Source of the DNA: Pseudoflavonifractor sp. 524-17
GTDB lineage: Bacteria > Bacillota > Clostridia > Oscillospirales > Oscillospiraceae
Reading direction: 5' to 3'
Length of the DNA stretch: 64,000 bases
Assembly: GCF_009935845.1 (NCBI RefSeq)
Contig: NZ_QWEK01000017.1
Span: 1 to 64,000 of the forward strand
Notes under the pieces: generated by a model
What the model was told of the DNA's origin: nothing
Database searches by the model: none
Seen by the model: only the letters and a program-made list of their open reading frames with translations
Shown here: positions 52,760-60,276 of the stretch, piece by piece
Layout of the letters: each line of letters starts with the position of its first letter
Numbering within the stretch: the first letter of the stretch is position 1
Position numbers and translations under genes: made by a program

Positions 52760-52788
52760 ATTATACACTACCCGCCTCCGGAAAACAA
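52760..52788 (-). promoter_or_regulatory. Promoter of the restriction island
   Basis: On the minus strand TTGTTT, 17 bases, TATAAT, about 100 bases before the helicase start. A single strong promoter for six tightly packed genes is likely. Confidence 0.65.
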
Positions 52789-52867
52789 TTCCTCTTTCCC
52801 TAAAGTTCCAAGAATTTTTGCCATAACCGACAGAAAGGACAGAAACCAAGAACGCCCAGGTATTATT

Positions 52868-52899
52868 AAAGGACAGCACATTTTTGGATGCTGTCCTTT
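52868..52899. terminator. Terminator-like hairpin near the right end of element A
   Basis: AAAGGACAGCA / TGCTGTCCTTT, 11-bp perfect stem with a 10-base loop. It lies between the island promoter and the end of the element and may insulate the island from transcription coming from outside. Bases 52,900-53,030 hold no gene. Confidence 0.7.
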
Positions 52900-53030
52900 G
52901 CCCATTTACATCATTCAATTCGTTTACAATATTTTTTGCCTACATTTTATCAGTATTCATACGCCGCCCCATATTATTGTAGGCCCAAGGCATTGCGTAT
53001 GGAAATTTGTTCGCCACGGTGAAATTATCC

Positions 53031-53049
53031 TTGACAAATCCCATCTTGA
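53031..53049 (+). other. Right end of element A: outward TTGACA and GA core
   Basis: TTGACA (53,031-53,036), 11 bases, GA (53,048-53,049). In a circular form joined at GA to the left end (37,668), TTGACA is followed after exactly 17 bases by TACTAT (37,672-37,677), giving a promoter toward tnpV that does not exist in the inserted form. Confidence 0.7.
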
Positions 53050-53132
53050 TTTTGGATTGAAAAACTCTCCCCTTGCAGTTCATCGTCACGGCTCAACCTC
53101 TCGTACAGCAGCGCAATCTTGGTTTTTGCCAT
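53050..53132 (-). pseudogene. Serine recombinase 5, N-terminal fragment
   Basis: On the minus strand ATG 53,132 (GAGGAGG upstream) opens KTKIALLYERLSRDDELQGE and SFSIQNQ, the start of a TndX-type recombinase with its catalytic serine, and then enters element A, where a stop follows at 53,025. The next part of the gene is at 37,577-37,667. With element A removed the first 58 codons would read through. Confidence 0.9.
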
Positions 53133-53155
53133 AGCACAGACCTCCTCAAAATGAA

Positions 53156-53222
53156 ATATGCTCTAAGCTGCCCTCGTCTATCACCGAAAAATCAGTGAAT
53201 TAACAAGTCGCTTAGAGCATAT
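53156..53222 (-). repeat. Hairpin in the leader of recombinase 5
   Basis: ATATGCTCTAAGC / GCTTAGAGCATAT, 13 bp perfect, with a second stem inside (CACTGA/TCGGTG). It lies between the end of the element that owned recombinase 5 (about 53,225, inside virD4) and the recombinase ribosome-binding site. Confidence 0.65.
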
Positions 53223-53224
53223 AT

Positions 53225-53494
53225 CACCCGCCGCCATCTTATACTTTTTATACTGCCGGACGGCGAAGTGCTCCGGGTCCCGTTTTTCCAACCGTTCAAA
53301 CATCAAATCCACGGCATTTTTGAAGGTTTCATCCTCTTCGCGTACTTCTGAGGCATTCAGCATATCCAGCAGGGTAATCATGTTTTTCTCCTCCGCCGGG
53401 GCTTCGTACCAAATGTACGCAATGAGCGCCTGATAGTACAATGCCTCGGCCTTACTCCAGAAGTCCTCACCGCCCCTGCTGTCCTCGCCCTTGG
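53225..53494 (-). pseudogene. virD4-like coupling protein, third fragment (exon after the intron)
   Basis: On the minus strand: KGEDSRGGEDFWSKAEALYY, then LIAYIWYEAPAEEKNMITLL, DETFKNAVDLMFERLEKRDP and FAVRQYKKYKMAAG, typical of the VirD4/TraG ATPases of Clostridia ICEs. The first codon is completed across the group II intron (AAC A + CC, giving Asn-Thr before KGED). After KMAAG the sequence changes to that of the recombinase 5 element. The C-terminal half of the protein is not in the window. Confidence 0.88.
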
Positions 53495-56162
53495 ATAGTG
53501 ATAGGTAAGACTCTGGTTTAACGCCTCGGTCTTTTCCCCCACTCCACACCGGACGGGCGCCATTTCGACGCATCCGGCGCACCCTCTTACTTTGTTTTGG
53601 GACACCCTTTCCGAGAGTGCCCCATATTCAATGGAGTAATGACATATTGACTGTATAAAGATTTACAGTGCATCAATGAGCATTTTTATCCTTTTCTTCT
53701 TTTTCGGGAAAAGCACATAAAGCTGTTCAGGGGTACTGCTGTGCAAAATTCGATGTTCCAGCTCTGAAAGAACACAAAGGTTATCAAAGTCATTGCTTCC
53801 ACCCTTGTACCGGGGTATAATATGGTGGCAGTGATATTCATCCACCGGCACAAATTCACCAGACAGATAGCTGATACCTTTCATTGAGCTGTATTTACTG
53901 ATTCTGAACATTGCAAGCCGACTATTTTTGATATACTTTGAGGTGTTCACCAAATAAGTTATCATTTCCATCGAAACACCGGGCCTATGCTTTTTCTCAC
54001 CATAGTGATAAGGATTATCCCTCTTTACAGTTCCTTTAACTGCCGCAATCAAGCCTTTATCATAGCTTGCCCAGCTAATCTCGATGATTGGAAATCCCTC
54101 AAAACAATAGTAGCCGTTTTTTCCCCATGAGCTGTACTTTCCTTGAAGATAGTTGTTCTTACAGAATTGCTCATATGTAAACTTAGCCGTCTTTTCCATT
54201 GTGTGGTAAAACAGTTTTTTAATTCGCCAGCCTAATTGATTAAAACTCTCACAGAATAAGTTCATGCCACAGTAGTAGTTGTGGATGCCTACCACATAGG
54301 CGTTCCATTCATGGAATGTATCATATTGGGGATGTTTGCGAATCTGCTGCAACAGTTCTCTGCATTTTGCAACAATCTCATTTGCCCGGTTTTTAGGCAA
54401 CGTATTGGCAACCATGAATCGGCCTTTCTTTTTCGGATGCTTAGTATTTCGCTTGAAAACATAGAAGTCATAGCCGAGGTACTTCATCCTCTCCCTTGTA
54501 AGGTCGTAGATTTTCGTTTTTTCCTCGTTAATGACCAACTTCATGTTTTTGGTCAGATACTTAGTCACACTATGACGAAAGCGTTCTGCGTCCTCCAAAT
54601 CTTTGCACAGCACCAGAATATCATCTGCATAGCGCACATGAATCCCGATTTTCAGATTGGTTTCTTCCATCCGCCGCCTTCTGTTTCCTGGGTCATGGAA
54701 TTTCTTCACGGTAGGGTCATGCCAGCAGTCACCTTGGTCCCTCAGCCAGACATCAAACCGATGCAGATAGACATTACTGATTAGCGGACCTAGGATGGAG
54801 CCCTGCGGGGACCCTTTTGGGTCCTCTACCTTGCAGGAATTCTCAAAATACCCTTTCTTGATGAAGTGATAGATATAGTTGAGAATAACCTGGTCCTTCA
54901 CACCAATATGCCATAATTCACGGTAGGTTATATCCGGGTCTATGGTGCCAAAATAGTCCTTCATGTCAATGGATAATACATAAGGCTTGGTCTGACATTC
55001 ATTTTTCACCTTTGCCAGAGCATTATGAGTGCTGACACGTTCCCTAAAGCCAAAAGAACTAGGTACGAATTTCGTTTCGCAATAGGGTTCTAAAACAAGC
55101 TGTATGCACTTTTCAACCAGCTTGTCCCAGATGGAACAGATGCCCAGCGGACGCATTTTCCCATTTCTCTTTGGAATATAGGTGCGCCTGACATAATCCA
55201 TCCGTTTACTGAAAAGCCGTTTCCGCACAATCTCCGATAACTCCGCAACCGAATATTTCTCCAATGTTTTGTAATTGGTGCCATCCGGTCCCAATGCCAT
55301 CCTTCCAGGACTTTGACTTAACTGCCGGACAGCCAGTGCCACATTCCTATCATCATAGACCATAGGATGCAGATTCCGCATATCCACAGTTCCTTCTTGA
55401 AAATCACGGTAACGCTTCTCCATATCCACATAGTAAATATTGTTTACTGCCATAGGCTTTTCGCCTCATTTCCGTAACGATTAGTCTCTTGCGTCTAATG
55501 GGGCGAACTGGAAATACTGTTTTATCGTTCAAAGCAAGACTAAGGCCCTTTGCTACTCCCTATTTCTTGATAGGGTATCTTCGCTACTACGGCCCCGGTG
55601 ACTACCCATTCATCATCTTTCTGGCCTTACCCTTTCGGTGCGGACCGTCCCCAATGATTGCTATAACGCTGGGCAGTTCCCTTGTATCAATACGACTGCC
55701 TTAATGCTGCACTTAGGACTCTCCTCTACTCCGTGGGCCTGCATTTCTGCGGTACGCTTCTCACGTACTCTATGGCGGCCATAACGCCATCCCCCATAAC
55801 AACAAAACAAAATTGCGTGAGGTAGACCCATTTTTGTACCCTCTTTTCTGTCGAAAAGGGCGGATACTCATGGTTACGAAGTGTACAAGTAAAAGAATTT
55901 CTATCCATATACAGCGGAGCCCGGGGTGTACTGTCACCAGCATTGTCCCCGCCTTCACCTATGCTTCGCGACTGCCTGTTACCAGACAGCCGGCAGGAGT
56001 ATTAGCCGCAGTCGGATACACAAGATATTTGGCTCTTGTGCCGCCGCCAGTCGTATCAATTACCAACGAGATACGCTATTTCACCTCCTATCGGGCGTTC
56101 TCGTCTGGCTCACAACGGTGTCACGTTACTACACGTGCTTTATGTTGTGATTCAAGGCGCAC
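53495..56162 (-). mobile_element. Group II intron with reverse transcriptase, inserted in virD4
   Basis: On the minus strand the intron begins GTGCGCC at 56,162 and ends ...CTATCACTAT at 53,495, giving the GUGCG start and AY end of group II introns. Domain V is visible at about 53,544-53,582 (GCCGGATGCG, GAAA tetraloop region, GTCCGG). The flanking virD4 codons join in frame, so correct splicing would restore the coupling protein at this place. Domains I-III occupy 55,454-56,162, which hold no gene. The tail at 1-74 belongs to a relative. Confidence 0.9.
53663..55453 (-). CDS. ltrA: Group II intron reverse transcriptase/maturase with HNH endonuclease
   Basis: A 596-residue intron-encoded protein. 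The reverse transcriptase has LLEKCIQ-type motif (WDKLVEKCIQLVLEPY), GSPQGSILGPLISNVYLH and the catalytic YADD in HVRYADDILVLCKD. A maturase/X domain follows, and at the C-terminus an HNH endonuclease: CHHIIPRYKGGSNDFDNLCV then LSELEHRILH. It helps the intron splice, makes cDNA and cuts the target strand. Length and domain set are complete, so the intron may still be mobile. Confidence 0.95.
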   Translation of the reverse strand: MAVNNIYYVDMEKRYRDFQEGTVDMRNLHPMVYDDRNVALAVRQLSQSPGRMALGPDGTNYKTLEKYSVAELSEIVRKRLFSKRMDYVRRTYIPKRNGKMRPLGICSIWDKLVEKCIQLVLEPYCETKFVPSSFGFRERVSTHNALAKVKNECQTKPYVLSIDMKDYFGTIDPDITYRELWHIGVKDQVILNYIYHFIKKGYFENSCKVEDPKGSPQGSILGPLISNVYLHRFDVWLRDQGDCWHDPTVKKFHDPGNRRRRMEETNLKIGIHVRYADDILVLCKDLEDAERFRHSVTKYLTKNMKLVINEEKTKIYDLTRERMKYLGYDFYVFKRNTKHPKKKGRFMVANTLPKNRANEIVAKCRELLQQIRKHPQYDTFHEWNAYVVGIHNYYCGMNLFCESFNQLGWRIKKLFYHTMEKTAKFTYEQFCKNNYLQGKYSSWGKNGYYCFEGFPIIEISWASYDKGLIAAVKGTVKRDNPYHYGEKKHRPGVSMEMITYLVNTSKYIKNSRLAMFRISKYSSMKGISYLSGEFVPVDEYHCHHIIPRYKGGSNDFDNLCVLSELEHRILHSSTPEQLYVLFPKKKKRIKMLIDAL

Positions 56163-56330
56163 TGTTTTCCATGATGCAGTTGACCAGCTTCAGGATATCG
56201 TTCTCGCAGCGGATATATTGGAAGGGGTTATACCGCATGGATTGCTTAAAATTGATGGTATTGAGTATCTTTATCTCATAACCGCCGCGTTCCTTTAGCA
56301 TGGTTCCACATTCCTCGACGACTGTACCCT
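56163..56330 (-). pseudogene. virD4-like coupling protein, second fragment (exon before the intron)
   Basis: On the minus strand: KGTVVEECGTMLKERGGYEI, then KILNTINFKQSMRYNPFQYI and CENDILKLVNCIMEN, directly continuing the DPK of the first fragment (62,090-62,611). Its upstream end is the end of element B; its downstream end is the 5' splice site of the intron. The segment is the region just after the Walker B motif of VirD4. Confidence 0.88.
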
Positions 56331-56374
56331 TTCGCTCGGTTTGTCAAGGACAGAGTGTGGAAATTTTGAAAAAA

Positions 56375-56641
56375 TCAGGATGCGTCCAGTTCCCGACGGA
56401 TAAGGCGGTTGATTTTGTCGCTCATGGTTTCCCTGCTGGTGGTGCTGAAATGGAGTGACACCTCGTAAGTGGTGTTGCCGATTTTCTGCACCAGGGCGGG
56501 CGGCGGCGCGTCCGGGGTGGGTGGAGCGTTGCCGCCCTCCATCATGGGCAGGGGAATGGTCTTGCCCTCTCTGCTGGTGCTGTTGCTCCCCTCCGGGGCG
56601 GGGATGGTGCTGGTGATCGTCATGCTGGGGTCGTTGGTCAT
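56375..56641 (-). CDS. TnpW-like transposon protein
   Basis: An 88-residue protein; ATG 56,641 has AAAGGAG at the right distance, while the frame further upstream does not. The first half is Pro/Ser/Thr-rich and looks unstructured (PSMTITSTIPAPEGSNSTSR). The second half has the TnpW core: VQKIGNTTYEVSLHFSTTSR followed by ETMSDKINRLIRRE. It compares well with TnpW of element A (RRIGSTTYKVKVVFSTDDGE, KILRMIRNE). It lies next to the left end of element B. Confidence 0.8.
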   Translation of the reverse strand: MTNDPSMTITSTIPAPEGSNSTSREGKTIPLPMMEGGNAPPTPDAPPPALVQKIGNTTYEVSLHFSTTSRETMSDKINRLIRRELDAS

Positions 56642-56825
56642 AGGCTCTCCTTTCATCGTTCATCAAAGTTAATCCGGCGGCGGCGCGGCGGTGCGCTCTG
56701 CCGCCACGTCAGCGCCGTTCTGTCGCTCACGTTGGAGCGGGGGAAGGGAAAGTATCAGCCCCCCTCTGAGGGCCATCTAAAAGCCCTTGGAGCGCAAGGC
56801 ATACAAAGTCCTAAATGTCCACGCT

Positions 56826-58292
56826 TCACCGCTCCGCCTCCCGGCGTTTCTGCCGGGTCTGCTCCTGCTGGTGTATGGCAGCGTCGGCGTTCCGCTTCAC
56901 CTGTTGGAGTTTCCGCAAATCGTCCCGGATGGGCTTGTATTGCTCATACTCGGCTGTGTACTCCTGGTGAAGCCGCGCCTGTTCCTGTTCCCACGCATGA
57001 ACGGGGATTTTACCAGCAGGGGAACGATGCTTGTCCAGCTTGCGGCGGGCCATGTGGAACGTCCGCAACTCGCCCTCATGCTCCCTCTCGAATTTTTCCC
57101 TCTTGCCCTTCCACTTGATACCCTGCAACTCGTCATAGATGGGCTTGGTGTCCCGGTAGAGGTCAACAAGGCGAAGCAGTTCCTTCAATTCGTTCAGACG
57201 TTCATGCTTCGCTTTCATGGACGTGTTGATGGCCTCCGCCCGCTCACCCTGGGCGGCAATATGGGCCTCCAAATCTTCCAGCGTGTCGATGCCCCTCTCG
57301 GTCAGAAAATTGACGGCCTCGGCAAAATCTTTGAGGTTCCCAATCTTGGCGTTGCGGCTCCATACTCCGGCGTTCCGGCCCTCATAGTAGTCGGTCAGCA
57401 GGGCGGCAAGGGTCGGGGCCTGGGGCTGGCTCAATTCTTCTTTTACGGCCTTTATCCAGTCTGTCAGGCCGGCAATTTTCTTCCGAATGTCCCGCAGAAT
57501 GTTGTTGGCCTTTTTTATCCAGCGGTTCAAATCGCCCTTGTCGGTGGTGATGCCCTTGGCCTCCATCTGGCGGACGGCCACGCCCTCATGGACGGTGGGC
57601 AGCAGGTCAAGGCCCTGCCGCTCATAGGAGCGGTGGTCGATGCGGCACGTCAGCCCCTTTTCCTCAAACTTGGCATTGACCATAGCGGCCCACGCCTCCC
57701 GCCAACGTTCCAGCGTTTCCGGGCTTCCCCAATCGGTGGTAGGAACAGCGTCAAAGAGGGGCTTGCCGTCCTCGCCCATGATGCGGTTCCCGTCCTCGTC
57801 CAGATGGTAGACACGCCGCTGCTTAAAGCCCCATTTGCCGCTTTCCTCGATAGGACGGATAGGGCAGAGAACATGAAAGTGCGGGTTAGGAATACCGCCG
57901 TCCTCCTTGTCCGGCTGGTGGATGGCAAAGTCGGCAATCATGCCCCGGCCCACAAGCTGCTCCGAAACAAATTGTCTTGCAAGAGCGATGTTTTCCTCCA
58001 AAGAAAATTCGTTCTGCAAGGCAATATCAAAGCTGTACGCAAGCTGGGCTTTCTTGCCGCGCTCGGCTTTCTCCACGGCGTTCCAGAGGGTGGCGCGGTC
58101 TTGGTACTCGGCGGGGGCCTGGGGCGGCAGGAGAATGTCTGTGCAGACCACGCCGCCCTTGTGGGTGTAGTCGCTGACCTCGCCATAGTATTCGCTGTAA
58201 AGTTTCTCTCCGGCGCGGTAGGCAGCGGACGTGACAACGGACTGTCCCGCGCTCCGCTTGACCTGGGTGACGTGGAGATGGAACAGGGCCAA
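56826..58292 (-). CDS. mobL: MobA/MobL-family relaxase (MOBQ)
   Basis: A 488-residue relaxase. It begins MALFHLHVTQVKRSAGQSVV with TSAAYRAGEKLY, the usual N-terminus of MobA/MobL, and has the histidine motif PHFHVLCPIRP (in NPHFHV) together with FAIHQPDKEDGG. The C-terminal half is helical and basic with coiled-coil features. It would nick the oriT at 58,837-58,872, so element B can be mobilised by a conjugative helper. The gene starts directly after the DUF3847 gene. Confidence 0.93.
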   Translation of the reverse strand: MALFHLHVTQVKRSAGQSVVTSAAYRAGEKLYSEYYGEVSDYTHKGGVVCTDILLPPQAPAEYQDRATLWNAVEKAERGKKAQLAYSFDIALQNEFSLEENIALARQFVSEQLVGRGMIADFAIHQPDKEDGGIPNPHFHVLCPIRPIEESGKWGFKQRRVYHLDEDGNRIMGEDGKPLFDAVPTTDWGSPETLERWREAWAAMVNAKFEEKGLTCRIDHRSYERQGLDLLPTVHEGVAVRQMEAKGITTDKGDLNRWIKKANNILRDIRKKIAGLTDWIKAVKEELSQPQAPTLAALLTDYYEGRNAGVWSRNAKIGNLKDFAEAVNFLTERGIDTLEDLEAHIAAQGERAEAINTSMKAKHERLNELKELLRLVDLYRDTKPIYDELQGIKWKGKREKFEREHEGELRTFHMARRKLDKHRSPAGKIPVHAWEQEQARLHQEYTAEYEQYKPIRDDLRKLQQVKRNADAAIHQQEQTRQKRREAER

Positions 58293-58586
58293 TTATCCGC
58301 CCTCCTGCTGGTCGGTGGCTTGGCTCACCAGGGCGGCAACTTCCGGCAGGGAAAAGACCTTCTCCATCAAAAGAAAAAAGGCCCTCTCGCTCATGCCGCG
58401 CACCTTCGGGGCAATACTCTCCACCGCTCCGCCACGGGTGATAAGGCGGTGGTTCCGCTTCTTCCTCTCGCCCTCGGTGTAGTAGCGGATGCGGTTCTCA
58501 TACCGCTGACCCCGGTGCTGGTACTGCTCCACTTTGACCTTGGCCTCGGCGCATTGTTTCTCCAATTCCTCGCGTGATTTCTTCAT
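58293..58586 (-). CDS. DUF3847-type protein
   Basis: A 97-residue protein starting at ATG 58,586 with GGAGG upstream; the longer frame covers the oriT region. It reads MKKSREELEKQCAEAKVKVE, then GQRYENRIRYYTEGERKKRN, RLITRGGAVESIAP and FFLLMEKVFSLPEV. The family is regularly coded just before MobA/MobL in Firmicutes transposons and probably serves as a MobC-like partner at oriT; this is inferred from position. Its stop codon is directly followed by the MobL start. Confidence 0.8.
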   Translation of the reverse strand: MKKSREELEKQCAEAKVKVEQYQHRGQRYENRIRYYTEGERKKRNHRLITRGGAVESIAPKVRGMSERAFFLLMEKVFSLPEVAALVSQATDQQEGG

Positions 58587-58673
58587 GGTGTTTGACCTCC
58601 TTCTTGGCAAAATAAAAGACCGTCTACCTGCTGTGTCGGGTAAACGGTCAAGGGTGACAGTATTCGGTTTTAG

Positions 58674-58722
58674 CCTCGCCGGAAAGGTGCAGACGCAAAG
58701 CGGGTGTACCTTTCCGGCGAGG
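58674..58722. repeat. Perfect 15-bp inverted repeat near oriT of element B
   Basis: CCTCGCCGGAAAGGT / ACCTTTCCGGCGAGG with a 19-base loop, between the DUF3847 start and the nic-like sequence. Likely part of the oriT region or a terminator. Confidence 0.65.
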
Positions 58723-58836
58723 GCGCAGGGATAGCCGCGAAGCGGCGCAAGGGGCGCAGCCCCTTGTTCGGAGCGGAGCGACGCAAACGGCCCGGACTTT
58801 CGGAAGTCAGGGCCGGGCCTCGCAGAGCGCAATTCA

Positions 58837-58872
58837 TACATGGTCGCAGACCATGTATAGAAGTGCGCCCTT
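58837..58872 (+). other. oriT: MOBQ-type oriT of element B
   Basis: A perfect stem ATACATGGTC-gca-GACCATGTAT followed by AGAAGTGCGCCCTT. The IncQ/RSF1010 nick region has the same design: an inverted repeat and then TAAGTGCGCCCT, with the nick near the end of that block. The relaxase of this element (MobL) is of the matching family. Confidence 0.82.
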
Positions 58873-58913
58873 GTCCCAAGGGATATTTTCTACCTGCTAT
58901 TTTTAAAAAACTA

Positions 58914-58942
58914 TTGCAAAACACATTGCAAGTGGATATAAT
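58914..58942 (+). promoter_or_regulatory. Promoter of the antiporter gene
   Basis: TTGCAA (58,914-58,919), 17 bases, TATAAT (58,937-58,942). It gives a leader of about 110 bases with a short open frame starting ATGAAGTTCTCCCTTGGG (58,955) and the hairpin at 59,019-59,043. Confidence 0.75.
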
Positions 58943-59018
58943 AAAAAACAGGGAATGAAGTTCTCCCTTGGGAAACCTAAACCGCTTGTTTAAGCTGATG
59001 ACTTCTGTGATTTCAAAT

Positions 59019-59043
59019 CGCAGAAAGCATCGGCTTTTCTGCG
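59019..59043 (+). promoter_or_regulatory. Leader hairpin of the antiporter gene
   Basis: CGCAGAAAGC / GCTTTTCTGCG with a small loop, followed by TATTTAGGAGG, the ribosome-binding site. A leader with a short peptide frame and a stem in front of the gene resembles leaders of transposon-borne resistance genes controlled by translation, but this is only a likeness. Confidence 0.55.
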
Positions 59044-59061
59044 TATTTAGGAGGTATTTCT

Positions 59062-60258
59062 ATGTTGACTTCACTTGCCCTTGTTTTCCTGGTGGGACTG
59101 GCTCTTGCGTCCATCTGCCAAAGGCTAAAGCTGCCACGCATTATCGGTATGCTGGTCGGCGGCATTTTGCTCGGCCCCTATGTGTTGAATCTACTTGACG
59201 CTTCCATTCTTGGCATTTCAGCAGATCTGCGCCAAATGGCCCTTGTTATCATTTTGATAAAGGCTGGCCTCTCGCTCAATATTGAGGACTTAAAAAAGGT
59301 AGGCAGACCGGCTCTGCTGATGTCCTTTCTTCCGGCAGTATTTGAGATTTTAGCATTTGTCCTTATCGCACCATTTGTGCTGCACATCAATCGAATTGAA
59401 GCGGCAATTATGGGCGCGGTATTGGGTGCGGTATCTCCTGCGGTAGTTGTTCCCAGGATGGTGCAGCTTATGGAGGAGAGATACGGAACAAACAAGAGCA
59501 TCCCACAGATGATCCTTGCTGGTGCCTCACTGGACGATGTATTTGTGATTGTCCTGTTCAGTACCTTTGTCAGCATGGGGCAAGGCAGTAACGTCCAAAT
59601 CATGGACTTTGTGAATATCCCGGTTTCCATTGTGTTGGGTATCCTGTTCGGCGCTGGTGTTGGATTTGTGATGGCATGGTTCTTTGACTTTAATCACTCC
59701 CACCAGCGCACGATCAGGAACAGCATGAAGGTTATCATTGTGCTGGGGGTTTCATTTCTTCTTCTTGCTGTGGAAAATTGGTTGGAGGGTATCATAGCGC
59801 TTTCTGGCCTACTTGCTATCATGAGTATGGCCCTTGTCCTCGCCATGAGAAGCGATTCTAATGTGACCCACCGTTTGCAGGAGAAATACGGAAAGCTGTG
59901 GCTTGCGGCGGAGATCATATTGTTTGTTCTTGTCGGGGCGGCGGTAGATATTCGCTACACCCTGCAAGCTGGCATTGGTGCAGTATTGATGATTTCGATA
60001 GGGCTTGCATTTCGATGCGTTGGTGTATGCCTTTGTATGCTTGGTACACAATTAGACTGGAAAGAACGGTTATACTGCATGATTGCATATCTCCCGAAAG
60101 CAACGGTTCAAGCTGCAATCGGTTCTGTTCCCCTCGCCCTGGGACTGCCCTGTGGAAATATTGTGCTTTCTGTTGCTGTCCTGTCCATCCTCATTACTGC
60201 TCCTCTGGGTGCGATTGGGATGGATTTGACATACAAAAAGCTACTAAAAAGAGAATGA
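59062..60258 (+). CDS. Cation/proton antiporter (Na+/H+ exchanger family)
   Basis: A 398-residue membrane protein with about 12 hydrophobic segments. It begins LTSLALVFLVGLALASICQR, has GMLVGGILLGPYVL in the second segment and the paired-aspartate motif in LAGASLDDVFVIVLF (DD type). AVLGAVSPAVVVP is another family mark. Antiporters of this type exchange Na+ or K+ for H+. GGAGG precedes ATG 59,062. It is the only cargo gene of element B and the only plus-strand gene in it, with its own promoter. The benefit to the host may be salt, pH or compound tolerance; the substrate cannot be told. Confidence 0.9.
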   Translation: MLTSLALVFLVGLALASICQRLKLPRIIGMLVGGILLGPYVLNLLDASILGISADLRQMALVIILIKAGLSLNIEDLKKVGRPALLMSFLPAVFEILAFVLIAPFVLHINRIEAAIMGAVLGAVSPAVVVPRMVQLMEERYGTNKSIPQMILAGASLDDVFVIVLFSTFVSMGQGSNVQIMDFVNIPVSIVLGILFGAGVGFVMAWFFDFNHSHQRTIRNSMKVIIVLGVSFLLLAVENWLEGIIALSGLLAIMSMALVLAMRSDSNVTHRLQEKYGKLWLAAEIILFVLVGAAVDIRYTLQAGIGAVLMISIGLAFRCVGVCLCMLGTQLDWKERLYCMIAYLPKATVQAAIGSVPLALGLPCGNIVLSVAVLSILITAPLGAIGMDLTYKKLLKRE

Positions 60259-60276
60259 TTTTGTAGGTGATACTTT

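Larger units (their letters stand above)
37668..53049. mobile_element. Element A: TnpX-type transposon carrying a restriction island (15.4 kb)
   Basis: Both ends are fixed by the gene it interrupts: the left flank ends CTTCTGA and the right end reads CATCTTGA before TTTTGGATTG. Removing the DNA between the two GA dinucleotides restores recombinase 5 in frame. GA is the core used by TnpX/TndX-type large serine recombinases. The element contains tnpV, tnpW, a tnpX-like recombinase, a zinc-finger gene, mobC and an oriT on the plus strand, and six defence genes on the minus strand. No relaxase gene is present. Confidence 0.88.

Noticed and set aside
56787-58577. 596-residue open frame on the plus strand
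   Set aside because: It lies wholly opposite the mobL and DUF3847 genes, has no family resemblance, and is a product of the G+C-rich codon use of mobL.
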